From Dermatophagoides farinae (taxonomy: Eukaryota > Arthropoda > Arachnida > Sarcoptiformes > Pyroglyphidae): a stretch of 64,000 bases of DNA. Of the stretch, positions 51,670-63,339 are shown in pieces. Position numbers and translations under genes: made by a program. The notes under the pieces were generated by a model. That model was not told the DNA's origin. It worked only from the letters and a program-made list of their open reading frames with translations, and made no database searches. The DNA is taken from NCBI RefSeq assembly GCF_024713945.1, contig NC_134682.1, positions 2,542,001 through 2,606,000 on the forward strand, read 5' to 3'. Position 1 is the stretch's first letter, and each line of letters starts with the position of its first letter.

Positions 51670-52788
51670 GACCACCAGATAAATTAGTGGCAATTCATTT
51701 TTTTTTGTTTTTGTTTCCATTTTCATTTCACATCACATTATTACGTACATTCGTACCGTTATGTTAATATCAAATGAAATCCAAACCGATATTATCATTT
51801 TCAAGCCAATAATGATCTTTTTTTTTGTGTGTGTGTGGATGATTTCTAAAATTAGCCCTGTGAATAGTAAAAAAAAAATGATAAGAATTACCACACAAAA
51901 CATTATAAAGTGATGAAGTCCTGTGTGTCTGTGTATAATAGCCACCACCATGACACATCTCATCATCAAGTGTGTACAGGTTTTTGGGATTTCTCTTTTT
52001 TTACAAAAAAAAAAGAAAAAAAATCATTTGAACAACAACAACAGCAGAAACAACGATATTGTTGGTGATGGTTCGTCTTATTTTCACCTGAAAAAAATGG
52101 TTTGTCGGTGTGTGTGTGTGTGTGTGAAAGTAGGTTTTGACCTATCTTTTTTTCAGTATTTCTTGGAAAAAACATTTTTCTTTCTTTTTTAAGAAATCAC
52201 CATCATCACACTTTAAATGTCGGTCTATATATAAATACATCACCAAAAATGAAAAAGGCTGGCCAACCAGTCAGTAGACAATTTGATTCAATTTAATCAA
52301 TTGTCAATGTTACATGGCTGTGACAATTGATCGATTCTTGCTGATTTATTGTTTCTTTTTTTTTGATTTCTCGGTCATTCACACCTCATTCAAAGAGAGA
52401 GAGAGAGAGATAGAGAGGTCAAACATTTTTTTTCTCTTTTTCCCTTTGATACTGAAAGTGTCTTTTTTTCTTTCTTTCTGAAGAAAAAAAGCAGATTATA
52501 AAATTAGATTTAAAGTGGTGGCGGTGGCGGTGGTGATGTCGGTTTTTTCGCTCTCATTTCATCGTTTATATTCATTCATTCATTCATTTCGAATGAATGG
52601 TCGACGATGATGATTTAGATTTAGAAAAGAAATTGAAAATGGACATTTGGCCTAATTTTTTTTTTGTTTTTTTCTCATGAATAAATGGGTTTTTCTGTTT
52701 TTTTTCTGGTTGACTGTATTGTTTTGTTGTAAATATTGAATTTTTGATTAATTTTTTTCGTTTTTTTATTTTTTTTATTTTCAACATA
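45492..52788. other. 7.3-kb gene-poor region between SP2 and SP3
   Basis: No supported coding exon. Notable repeats: CA at 45691-45716, about 46831-46854 and 47463-47487, TG at about 48429-48451, GAT at about 47882-47901, CT at 51640-51666, ATC at about 50084-50110 and A runs near 46964-46985 and 50027-50045. A His/Gln ORF at 48973-49167 is repeat translation. The right end should hold a 5' UTR exon of SP3. Confidence 0.55.
51640..51666. repeat. (CT)n microsatellite, about 13 units
   Basis: Perfect pyrimidine tract; the longest CT repeat in the window, about 1.1 kb before SP3. A GA tract on the same strand follows near 52396-52411. Confidence 0.85.
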
Positions 52789-52790
52789 GA

Positions 52791-54473
52791 ATGTTTAGAG
52801 GACTTTCTCTTTTCCTAGTCACCATCAATCTATTATCAATATGTCATAATAATCGATTGAAATCACATTTTCTTTCACGTTCATCTGGAACGACGGCAAC
52901 TGCGGCCATTACAAATTTAACAAATTTTCGTTTTTATAAATCACTAAATTCATTGTCACCATTGAATGCATATCCATTATTAGCTACCGGTTCGATAACA
53001 ACAACAACAACAGCGGCGGATCAACCATATGATTCCAAACAAGTATCGAATACATTATGGAATCTATTGAGTATTGCCAGATTTTTACTATGTAAGTATG
53101 GTATCAATGTATTGTATTCAAAATGATTCATTTTTTTCATGAAATTTTTTTTGTAGCATTTCCACAAAAATGTCATTATCAAAGTGAAACACATCATTGT
53201 ACATTCGGTATAACATGTTGGATGTCTGGACATCGGCCATTAGATTTATGTAATGGTGGTATATTCTGGAGTTGTTGTGTACCATTTGAAACAATTGCAC
53301 AGAATACAACCTCGGTCATACCGGAAGAAGTATCCGATCCAGGTTTGTTTCAAACATTTTTTCGTTCCTAATTGATGATGATTTTTTTTTTTACTAATTT
53401 AAAATTTAGAATGTGGCCGTATAATGTATACAAGAAATGCTAAAATAGTTGGTGGTGAAAATGCAAAATTTGGCCAAAATCCATGGCAAGTGGCCATTGT
53501 TAAACATCAATTTTTAAATCAAAAAATTTCCTGTGGTGGTGCATTAATTAATCGTCGTTGGATTGTAACGGCTGCACATTGTGTCTATAAGTATGCCTTT
53601 TGTAATCGATATTTTTTCCCAATAACAAAAAAAAACTCTAATTCTCCACAGAACACCGGCAAATAATATTAAAATACGACTTGGTGATTATAATCTTAAA
53701 GCACAGACTGAACAATATCCACATGAAGAATATGGTGTCCGACGTAAAGTGGTACATGAAGGATATAATCCGGCAACATATCAGAATGATATTGCATTGT
53801 TAGAGCTTAATCAAGATGTGATATATAGGCCACATATATTACCCATTTGTTTGCCACCGAAAGGTTTATTTATTTTTTATTTTTAGTTATTTTGTCTTTT
53901 TTTTGACTCATTCCAGTCCCATTTTTATTATACTATAAAAAAATTATTACGAGCAAATTAAAATTAATCTAATCTAATCATCATTTATTTATTTTTTTTT
54001 TATGGACAAACAAAAAATAGGACGAAATTTTACCGGTGAAAAAGCAACAGCTGTTGGCTGGGGTCGAACCCAATACGCTGTGTCAACATCACCGGGTATA
54101 TTGCAAAAAGTTGATGTCGAAGTATTGGATTCAGATGATTGCCAAGAATGGATGAAAAATGCTGGTCGTAGAGAGAAAATTTTCTCCAATATGCTTTGTG
54201 CCGGTTATAAAGATGGTGGTCGTGATTCATGTCAAGGTGATTCTGGTTCACCACTTAGTTTACGTGATGATAATCATATCATATTGATTGGTCTAGTATC
54301 ATGGGGTAATTTATTTATTCTCAAAAAAATTTTTTTTTAATTAGAAACAAAAAATTAATTGATTTTTTTTGCCATCAATTAAATTAGGTGTTGGATGTGC
54401 AAGACCAAATCTACCCGGTGTCTATACACGTATCACTGAATTTGTCGATTGGATTCATATTCATACAAATTGA
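52791..54473 (+). CDS. SP3: knot-bearing S1 serine protease, trypsin-like, short stalk
   Basis: Six exons (52791-53091, 53157-53342, 53410-53590, 53652-53863, 54021-54305, 54388-54473) give 416 aa. Residues 1-18 ([18 protein letters not shown]) are a signal peptide. A stalk of only about 80 residues leads to a Cys knot encoded by exon 2 with CWMSGH and a closing CC, clearly related to SP1. Activation follows Lys, K174|IVGG, unlike the Arg sites of its neighbours. The triad is H219, D269 (QNDIAL) and S368 in GDSGSP; D362 gives trypsin-like specificity. C164 should pair with the Cys in LPICLPP. A TCAACATAG acceptor ends one base before the ATG, so a 5' UTR intron probably precedes it. The last introns split the gene differently from SP1/SP2: none lies before GDSGSP, and one follows VSWG. 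Confidence 0.9.
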
Positions 54474-54782
54474 ATGACTAACCACCGAAAAAAAAACAAT
54501 GACCGGTTATTACAACATCATTACAACCACCACCACCACTATTGTTTCATGAATCAATTACCTGATCGATTAACTTTGATTGATCTTGATTTTTTTTTTG
54601 ATTGATTTTTGTTCATTATTTTTCTGATTGTTTTTAGATTATCAAATTTTTTTTTTGAATGTCAGTCACAGTCCTTCAATATGAATGATTTCTTTGTGTA
54701 ATAATCTTTTTTTCTGAAAAAAATTGAATTTGTAAATAATTTTTATTTTATTTATTGATTTTTTTTTCTGCTGCTTAATAAG

Positions 54783-54788
54783 AATAAA
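54783..54788 (+). terminator. Candidate poly(A) signal of SP3
   Basis: AATAAA 310 bases after the SP3 stop at 54473. Confidence 0.35.
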
Positions 54789-55268
54789 TGTTGTTTATTT
54801 TTTCTTTTGCTCAATAAGACGACGAATAACGAGTAATAAGTTGTTGTTGTTGTTTTGGTTTCAATCAATCATTAATCCTTTGGTTATTATCATGATCACA
54901 ACACAGAAGGCTATATATTATCAATGATAATGTTTTTTTTTATTTTCAAAATCCGAAAAAAATTGGGTGAAAAAAACGATGTCGATACCATTATAAAATT
55001 ATTTTGAATTTTGATGATGATTATATTGCCCCTTTTAAAGATCAAATTCAATGATAATCCACCACAACCGACCAACATGATGATCATATCATATGAAATG
55101 TTTATCAAAATAGTAAGCCGACAAGCAGGTTTTGCTACTGTTTTTTTTTTCATCACACACAAAAAAAAAATGACCGAAACGATCATTCAGTCAATTTTTT
55201 TTTTTACATACACGGACATTGACCATAACTTCTTCTAGGTTATGGCTACAGAGATAAACTTGATCACA

Positions 55269-55378
55269 TACCACCACCACCACCATCATCCGTTCAATGC
55301 TTTTGACCGTACAACATTTTAATGGTTAATGATTGTTGTTGTGGTGGCGGTGGTGATGGCGGTGGTGGTGGTGGTGGT
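55269..55378. repeat. Inverted triplet tracts (ACC)n and (GGT)n
   Basis: ACC repeats at about 55269-55285 face GGT/GGC repeats at about 55339-55378, roughly 55 bases apart. The two can pair into a GC-rich stem, and the G-rich strand could form other structures. It is one of very few GC-rich points in the region. Confidence 0.55.
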
Positions 55379-55832
55379 CATAGCCATATAGACATAGACA
55401 TATAATTTATATTAGCATCCATACTACTTGTTACTAAAAGTTCAACGTGGTCTTCGTCCTTTTTTTTGTTGTCGTTCATCTTCGAATCGTTATATGTTAT
55501 CGGTTTTTGTTTTGTTTTGGATTGTGTTTTAGTTAAATTCATTTTTCGGATGATTTATTGCGTGTTGTGAATTTTGATCACCGGAAATTGTCGATTGTCG
55601 ATTGTAAATGTTGTGTGATTAAAAAAAAAAAAAAATTTTGATGATAACAACAGTACAACGGCGAGAGTTATTACAGGCACATTTTTTTTTTTTTTTTGGT
55701 GATTTAAAATCCCACATACAAACAAAAGGAAAAGAAATTTTTTTTTTTTGAAAAAAATACCGGAAAACCAAATAAACAGAAAAAAAAGCCAACAAGAATT
55801 GAATTTGTTTCTTCAACGAAACAATCGAGAGT

Positions 55833-57424
55833 ATGCGCATAGAGGCGCTAGATGTTTTTTATTCTGTCATCTTCATAATCATTCATCATTGTATCATAGT
55901 GAAAGCATCAGACGATGGCCAACAAGGTAAATATGTGTGTATTTGTATTTTTGTCACAAAAAAAATTGAAAAAGTTTTTTCATTCATTTATTCATAGCTT
56001 GTGGAATTAATCGATATAATAATGAAATTCCATTGACCGAACGAATTGTCGGTGGTAATCGTTCGTATGAGGGTGAATTTCCATGGCAGGTAAAGCTAAT
56101 AATTGATAAATGATTTCAATTTGATTGATAATTATGATTTTTGTTTTGGAAAAAAATAACCAAAAAGGTTTCAATACGATTAACACATCCACAAGCGGGT
56201 AAAGTTGGCCATTGGTGTGGTGGTGTACTCATCGATAATGATTGGGTTGTAACCGCTGCCCATTGTATCATTAAGTAGGTGCATCATATTCTATCAATTC
56301 TAAATGTTAATTCTTTAAATTTTTTTTATAAATCAGTCCATTATTTATGTTACCACAAGCTAAACATTGGGAAGTACGTGTTGGTGAATATCATCAAAAA
56401 ATGGAAGATGGTTATGAACAAACATATCAGGTGGCAGAAGTATTTCATTATCCATTATATAAAGGCTATGATAATGATATTGCATTAATGAAATTGGCTA
56501 AACCGGTGATAACATCTGAATTTGTGAAACCAATTTGTTTACCACCAAGTATTTATACTGAATTTTTTGAAAAAGAATGTGTTGCATCTGGCTGGGGAAA
56601 ATTAGATCATAGTAAGTAATTTTATAATAATTTTAATTGATTCGGTTAGGGTTACCAGACCCAGAGGAAGACAAGAGGATAGATGTCCTTCTTTATAAGA
56701 AACTTTTTTATCTAACAAAAAAATTTTTAACCAATGTAAAACTGTATTATTAAGCAAGTTTTCCAATAAAAAAAAAATTTTTTTGTCCTCCTCGACCCCG
56801 CATTTGACAACCCTAGATTTGATTGATTTTTTTTTATTCATTATTCTAATTCTGATCGATAGATAAAAAAGGATCCGATGTATTGCAAAAAGTACGAATC
56901 AAAGTATTCGATAATGCATTATGTCAGAAGGCATATTTTTCTAAATTTAAAATTGGAATAAAAAGTTGGCATCTTTGTGCCGGTACCGAAGATGAACGTG
57001 GTAAGTTGAAAAAAAATTCATCTTTTTATCATTGATTAAAATTGATTGGTTTTTTTTCTGTTTCTCCATGTGACGAAAACAGGTGGAAAAGGAACATGTC
57101 ATGTATGTATATTTATATTTGATTTATTTGTTCAAGTTTCCGAATAATTTTATTTGTTTTTTCAAATTCAAATTTCAAAACTTTGAAAAATCGAAAAAAA
57201 ATTCGAAATTCCAAAAAAAAAAAACAAAAAATAAAAATCGAATACAATTTTTGAGCATTCAGGGTGATTCTGGTGGTCCATTACAATGTAAAATCGGTTC
57301 CACATGGTATCTGGCCGGTGTCACTTCATTTGGATCGGGATGTGCTAAACCAGGATTTCATGATGTATATACCCGGATAACACATTTTATGGAATGGATT
57401 AATCAGCTTAGATTTCTTTACTGA
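55833..57424 (+). CDS. SP4: short secreted S1 serine protease, non-trypsin specificity
   Basis: Seven exons (55833-55926, 55998-56089, 56168-56274, 56337-56611, 56863-57000, 57083-57102, 57263-57424) give 295 aa. The first exon encodes a signal peptide ([18 protein letters not shown]) in a frame different from the longest local ORF; it was chosen because only this frame joins to exon 2 in phase. There is no knot or stalk: C33 leads straight to R47|IVGG. The triad is H94 (TAAHC), D145 (DNDIAL) and S245 (GDSGGP). The position-189 residue is G239, within GKGTCHGDS, not Asp, so trypsin specificity is lost and a chymotrypsin- or elastase-like preference is likely. Exon 6 is only 20 bases (GKGTCH) and encodes that specificity segment. 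Intron 4 carries a MITE. Confidence 0.88.
56647..56815. mobile_element. hAT-like MITE in SP4 intron 4 (169 bp)
   Basis: The ends TAGGGTTACCAGAC and, inverted, TAGGGTTGTCAAAT match over TAGGGTT and partly beyond. Both ends then carry a GAGGA(A/G)GACA-like block (complement GTCCTCCTC at the right end). The flanking 8-mers GATTCGGT and GATTTGAT match at 6 of 8 bases, as an aged 8-bp hAT target duplication would. There is no ORF; the middle is AT-rich with opposed A and T runs. A non-autonomous DNA transposon is the best reading; the superfamily is inferred from duplication length and TAGGG termini. Confidence 0.6.
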
Positions 57425-57551
57425 TTTGTGAGATATGAATATGCGAGAGATCCAAGAAAAGAATAATCGATTGATCTTCTTAATGAATTCTGTCAATATA
57501 TTTGCCAAACAATTATAATTACACCACCTTTATCATTTTTTTTGCCATGGT

Positions 57552-57586
<35 letters not shown>

Positions 57587-57843
57587 TTTAGATTTTTTTA
57601 TAATAAATTCTATTTTTTCTAAAACTAAAAAAAAAACACACACACACTTAATGAAATGCCCAAGAATATATATGGTATATATAGATAATAAGATACGTGG
57701 TAAATATACGAGTATATATATGATATATTGTTATTGTTATTATTATTCTGGTTGATGCATGATGTGATTTGACCATTTTTTCGGCGTTTTTTCCCTTGTT
57801 GTTGTTGTTGTTGTTGAATTAGGTTTGCTGTATGTGGATTATT
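57425..57843. other. Convergent 3' spacer SP4/MCC
   Basis: About 420 bases shared by the two 3' ends. It holds an ATC tract at about 57553-57586, AATAAA at 57602-57607 (a likely SP4 poly(A) signal, 178 bases after the stop), and GTT repeats near 57798. Confidence 0.6.
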
Positions 57844-59698
57844 TTATAATTTATAATTATTATAATCATGCTGTTGTAGATAGGTACTATATGTATCTAT
57901 ACTAAGTTTATCGTTTTGTTCATCATTCTGAGCATTATGTTGAATATGATGATGATGATGATGATGATGATCCAATGTTTTATTCACATTACGAAGATCA
58001 TCTTTTAATTTAATCAACAGATCTGAAAGAATGTTTTGAAATTCTTGAAAATCCATTGTTGTTGTTGATGTTGTCGATTGACGATTATTATTGTTTTTGT
58101 TGAATAATTTCTGAAATTCCAATGGTGATAGATATTGGACAAGAATTTCTTTATCAATATTTCGAACAAAATCAATTGCTTCACGTTCAATCATCGAACG
58201 ATTGACCATTGCACGTTCATAACATTGCATTATATCATTTTCTTTGTCTATATCATTACGATGTAATGGATTTGTAACTGGAAATAATGAACCACAATTA
58301 ATCATTTAATTCAAAACAAAATCATCGTAAGTTTTAATTACCATTTTTAACAATACCAGCAGCACGATAATTAGCAACCATAATATCAATTTCACTTTTA
58401 CGAAGATTCGATAGGATTTCCGATAAGAATAATGCAAGTTCGGAAATTTTATTGGCAAGTTGATGTAATTTAAAATTTTCACTATAGGAAAATTTTACAG
58501 AAATTTTTTTATTGCCAATGTTATAATTCTAAACACTGAATGTATATATTATCACTAACCTGTAAAGATAGTCTTGAGCCGATTCATTTGGATTATTATC
58601 ATTGATAACATCAGATAACAATGGATTATTCGTCATCATCATCAATGGCCATGATGAAATTGATGTTTGTTGATGTTGAATTTTCGTCACATAAGTTTCA
58701 AGATTGGTGATTTTTTGTTCAAGTTTTTGCCTTTCACAAAGCCATTGTTCACGATGTTTTCGTAGATTTTCTCCATATTCTTCACGTAATATATCAATTT
58801 TTTCACGCAAATAATTCCGTTCCTTCCTGGTACGATCCAATTCTTCACAAATATTTTCATTCTCTTCACTCAATTCGTTTAGACAATTGAAATAATCCTA
58901 ACATCGAATGGTGGAAATTAATGGTGACCAAAAAAAAAAAAAAAAATTCAATTACTGCTTACCTGACGAATAAGTTCAAATTTCTTTTTGGCATCATCAC
59001 TCATATCGAATCGTTCAATCTCTTCGGGAAGTAGATATTTATTGCTTTTAAAACGATTAATATCGACAATGAATTTATTTGCAGCTAGTGCAGCTGCTGC
59101 CGCACGATGATCTGTGATGATATTACGATGTTGATGGTGATGGTGATGATTTTTTCGACCCATCGGAATGGCCGTAAATACTCTTCGTGTAATTGCATCC
59201 GAATTACCGTGAAAATCAACAACACCGCCATCATCCAATTGAAGGTTATCCATGCTTTTCGATAATGTACTATCAATTTCATCACAAAATCTTAAATTGT
59301 TTTTATATTTATTCAGATTATCATCATATTGTCGCTGACGATGATGGCGATGATTAAAATAACGTTTACCATATTCGATTGCAGCTGCATCCGTAATCGA
59401 TTCATCCGTGCTTGTATTTGTGAAACCGGACGATATCGAAGTGGTTTCAGACATCTGGCTTAATCTTTCATGAGCTAGCTTTTTTTCAATGAAATCTTCG
59501 AATGTCATGATACAATTTTCATCATTATCATTATTTACGGTGTTGAATAGATCGATTATCTCTTCAATATTATAATCAGAGAATTCACTTCGTGATGATA
59601 ATAACCTCACATCATTCTGATTGACTAATCCATCTGAATCGGTATCGCATGCCTGAAATAGATGCCATAATCGTTGTTTTTCTTCCGTCGTTAAGCTC

Positions 59699-59700
<2 letters not shown>
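57844..59700 (-). CDS. MCC: MCC (mutated in colorectal cancer) homologue with EF-hand
   Basis: Four minus-strand exons (59700-58963, 58897-58560, 58481-58342, 58277-57844) give 549 aa. An EF-hand loop sits at residues 19-30 (DTDSDGLVNQND), with a degenerate second hand near 50-75. Then comes a disordered region with His and Ala runs, and a coiled coil from about 247 to 320 (Glu/Arg/Lys-rich). Exon 3 and the start of exon 4 match the MCC core: NKISELALFLSEIL, then YRAAGI at 398-403 (human MCC FRAAGV), then QCYERAMVNRSMIEREA. MCC is a scaffold linked to Wnt/beta-catenin signalling and cell polarity. The mite protein ends after a poly-His run without the second coiled coil and the C-terminal PDZ ligand of vertebrate MCC, so it is either shorter or has further unseen exons. 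Confidence 0.75.
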
Positions 59701-59730
<30 letters not shown>

Positions 59731-62700
59731 TTATGGATCATCAAATTTTCGGTTCGAATTATGGAAATTTGATTTCTTTAATTTATAACAATATTCGACG
59801 ATGACAATGATGATCTAAATCTACAACGCATTTTTAGCAGCTCACACTCAATCAAACTGAAACAAATTGGTGAATTTTCGATCAACTAACAACAGCAAAA
59901 ACATCAAGACCCAGAGAAGAAAAAAAAATACAGCTCAATGACTCTTGTTTGATCCAGAAACAAACAACGCATGTATGAACCTAGATTTTTTTTCCCCAGT
60001 CCATGCAATATAATTCCCAATTCTCTTTCTGTCTGTGTGTATGTGTGCGGGTACAAAAACCGAATAAGTAGTGTTTCTGGATCATGGACAAACTACAAAA
60101 TAAAACGCATATATACACATACATACACACACGCAGAGAAATAGAATTTATAGAATGTTCTCGAATTTTGTATTTTTCTTTGAAAAACAATTTTCCCACA
60201 TAAAATCAGAATCAAGGACATAATTCAAATTACCTCTATTCATTTATTTATGATGTGAAAGTTAATTAATTAATTGATTAATTAACTGAAAATAAAAGAA
60301 TAGCTTTTAATTATTCAAGGGTTACTATTTATTGTTTTTTTTTATTAAATGATAAAATCTGAGAAAATGTATTACAACTACGACAACCACGAGAACAACA
60401 ACAACAACAACCGCAAAAAAGGTGTTTAAAGTTCAACGAACTATAGAGTGAGATGAAAAAATGGTCAACATTTTTTCTTTTTCATTCATTACATATTTGA
60501 CTTTTTTTTTTCTCTCTCTCTCTCTCTCTTTATTTGTTGACGATTCTACATCAGATGATATGATGTAATATAATATATCGGTAGCAAAAAAATGATGGAA
60601 AAAAATTATCTAAAAAACTTGATCAAATTCATTAACACACACACACACACATTGAACACACAGGTAATGTAGATTGGTTGGTTGGTTGCTTGGTTGGTCG
60701 TTCAAAGATGGGTAGATCAAATTTTTTATTTTTCAAGAAAAAAAAATTTCCTAAAAATGTCTGACCATGATGATGATGATGCTTATGGATGTTTTTTTTA
60801 CCAAAAAAAAAAAATTTCCAAGTTATGGTCCAGCTTTAGTAACGACGACAATTGACACCTTCATCAAACATTATCAAGAGATTTATTGCCTTAGTAGAGA
60901 GCTACCAATCAAGTTGGTTAGTTTAGGAGCAAAAAAAAAATGGAATTTCAATGAATGAATGAATGAATGAGCAGCAACATCTTGACCATAAAGGATGCTT
61001 GAGTTTTTTTTTCTACCTTCGACAATTTTCTATTGATTTTTTTTTTACCAATTTGTTAGTAAACGGTATGGTTTACACACACACACACACACATGCACAC
61101 AAGATACATTCATTGAATTGTTGTTGTTTTTTTTTTCAATTTCATTCAACCAAAAATCTAAATGTTTTTGTTTTTTTTTTTTCGTTTTGTTTGTGTCGTA
61201 TTTGATTGTTTGTATTTTTTTCCCCCATTGAATCTAACATTTCTGTGTGCGTGTGTGACTGATGACCAATGAATGAGATCATCCGCATCAATTGTAATCA
61301 ATAAAATAATTTTTACCGGTAAATAAAAAAAAAATTTCTGGAATCGAATCAATATTTGTTTTTTTTTTCTGTACACACACACAAAAAAAAACATACCACG
61401 ATCGTGAATGATGGATCCACTGCAAAAACGACAACAGCATCTAACAACAACAACAACAACAACAAGAATGATAAAAAACAACAAAAATGCAATGCTATTA
61501 TTTAATCATCATCATAAAATTCATATCTCGATGCTATTTATCCAAACAACAATTTTTCTATTGGTAAGCATCATTGAAATTATATACTAATAATAATAAA
61601 GTACTCGACTATGTGTATGTGTGTTAGATGAACCATGATTTCCACTCTTTTTTTTCTAAAAATATGTTTGTGTGTGTGTGTGTATGTTTAATGCTCGATT
61701 AAACATTGTTGAAAAAAGTAATAGAAAAAAAAATCATAATCCAATTTGAAAATATAAGTTCTGAGAAAATGATGATGATGAGGTCATGTTGGTAGAAAAT
61801 AAATAAATAAACCCTATTCAAAATCATCATCATCATCATCATCACCAAGATGAACCACAGATGATTAAACAATTTAATAAATCATAATCATGTGGATTGG
61901 TGATCAAATCACCTGTTAAACACAAACACACACACAAAAAAAATACTGATCATACCTAATGAATGATGATTGATATGACTATTATGTATGTATGTGTATT
62001 ATATTTTTTCATCAAACACGAATTTGAACGAATTATCAGTTTTTTTTTTCATTTTTCTGTGTAAAGAATTTTTTTTTTGTTCATTATCATTGTTTCATGG
62101 AAATTTTTGCATCGCGAAACACACATATACACACAATATATTTACTATTTACACATTTCCAAGAAAGTAGAGAGAAAGAGAGGGATTGGTCCAAATTGTG
62201 GTAATTTTGGATGCCAATCAAAAAAAAAAAAAAAAAAAAAAATACTCGATTCACAATGATGATGATGATGATGGCAATGGATCATCATTACAATAACGAT
62301 CCTGAGCTGTTTACCTGTAGAATATATATGTTCGTGAATCACCAAGCTCATCATCATCATCATCATAAACAACAATCAACATCTTTTTAATAGATATTAT
62401 CCAGAAAAAATTTTTCGTGCCAAAAAAAAAGAAAAAGAAAAAAGTTTTACGATTTGTCGATTGATTTTTTCGTTTTGCTTTTTTTAAAACAACATTATAA
62501 AGGATCGTCTCTCTCTCTCTCTAGTTTATCAAAATTGTTGTTTTATGATGATGATCAACCATTATTCAATTGTTGTTAGGTCATTTCATTTTATTCAGAG
62601 TTTTTTTTCCTCTTTTCTCATTCAAACAGTCCGTTTATCGGTTCGGGCTGATAATCGTGATGGTAATTAAATTACCACCGATTTAAATGTCCATTACCTG

Positions 62701-63339
62701 TCTATTTGGGTATTCAGCAAAAAAAAGACAGGAAGACAGATAGAGAAAAAAAACCAATGACTTGACTTTTGACTTCCTAATTTAGTATTTTTTTTCTGTT
62801 CTATAGAATTTCCACGATATGTCATCACTATTTTTTTTTTTTTTAACAACAACAACAACATTGACTTTATTATCTGACAGCAGAAAACAGTTAGTAATTT
62901 CTTTCTTTTTTTTAGAATCTTTATTGTTAAATGATTTGAAATTAGAATATCACACACACACAAATCATTTCTTCTAATAAATTTGACCTCTAAGTGTGTG
63001 TGTGTGTCAAATTTTCAAACCAAAAAAAGAATCAAACAACTTTTTTTCGCTATCCAATCATTAAATTGTCAAAAAAAAAAAAATAAAAATAAAAAAATAA
63101 AAACATTCACATTTCATGAATCAGACATAATGATACATTTGATGTAATTGAATTAAAGAAAAAAAGGAAGAAAAAAAAATATTCTGTCCACCATTCTGTT
63201 CACCATATACATTTTGTTTGTTGATTGATCAATGATGATGATGATGATGATGATAATGATGATGATGATGAATTCCGCAATTTTTTCAATTATTCATTTT
63301 TTTTCTTTTTTTTTCATTGAAAAAAAATATAAATTCTAG
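59701..63339. other. Intergenic region between MCC and the ZP-like gene
   Basis: Contains the MCC 5' flank (a GAT run directly before its start codon) and promoter region; a CT tract at about 60512-60529; CA tracts near 60634 and 61075; GTT/CAA and GAT/ATC tracts (61440-61470, 63233-63270); and an A run near 62221-62242. The first exon of the ZP-like gene is expected here but was not found. Confidence 0.5.

Larger units (their letters stand above)
54474..55832. other. Spacer between SP3 and SP4
   Basis: Holds the SP3 3' end (AATAAA at 54783-54788), CAC tracts at 54527-54540 and 55269-55285, and a complementary GGT/GGC tract at 55339-55378. T and A runs near 55621-55755 lie just before the SP4 start. 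Confidence 0.6.

Noticed and set aside
55748-55930. ORF starting MKKIPENQ before SP4 exon 2
   Set aside because: It overlaps the first SP4 exon but in the frame that does not join exon 2; the frame starting at 55833 gives a signal peptide and correct phase.
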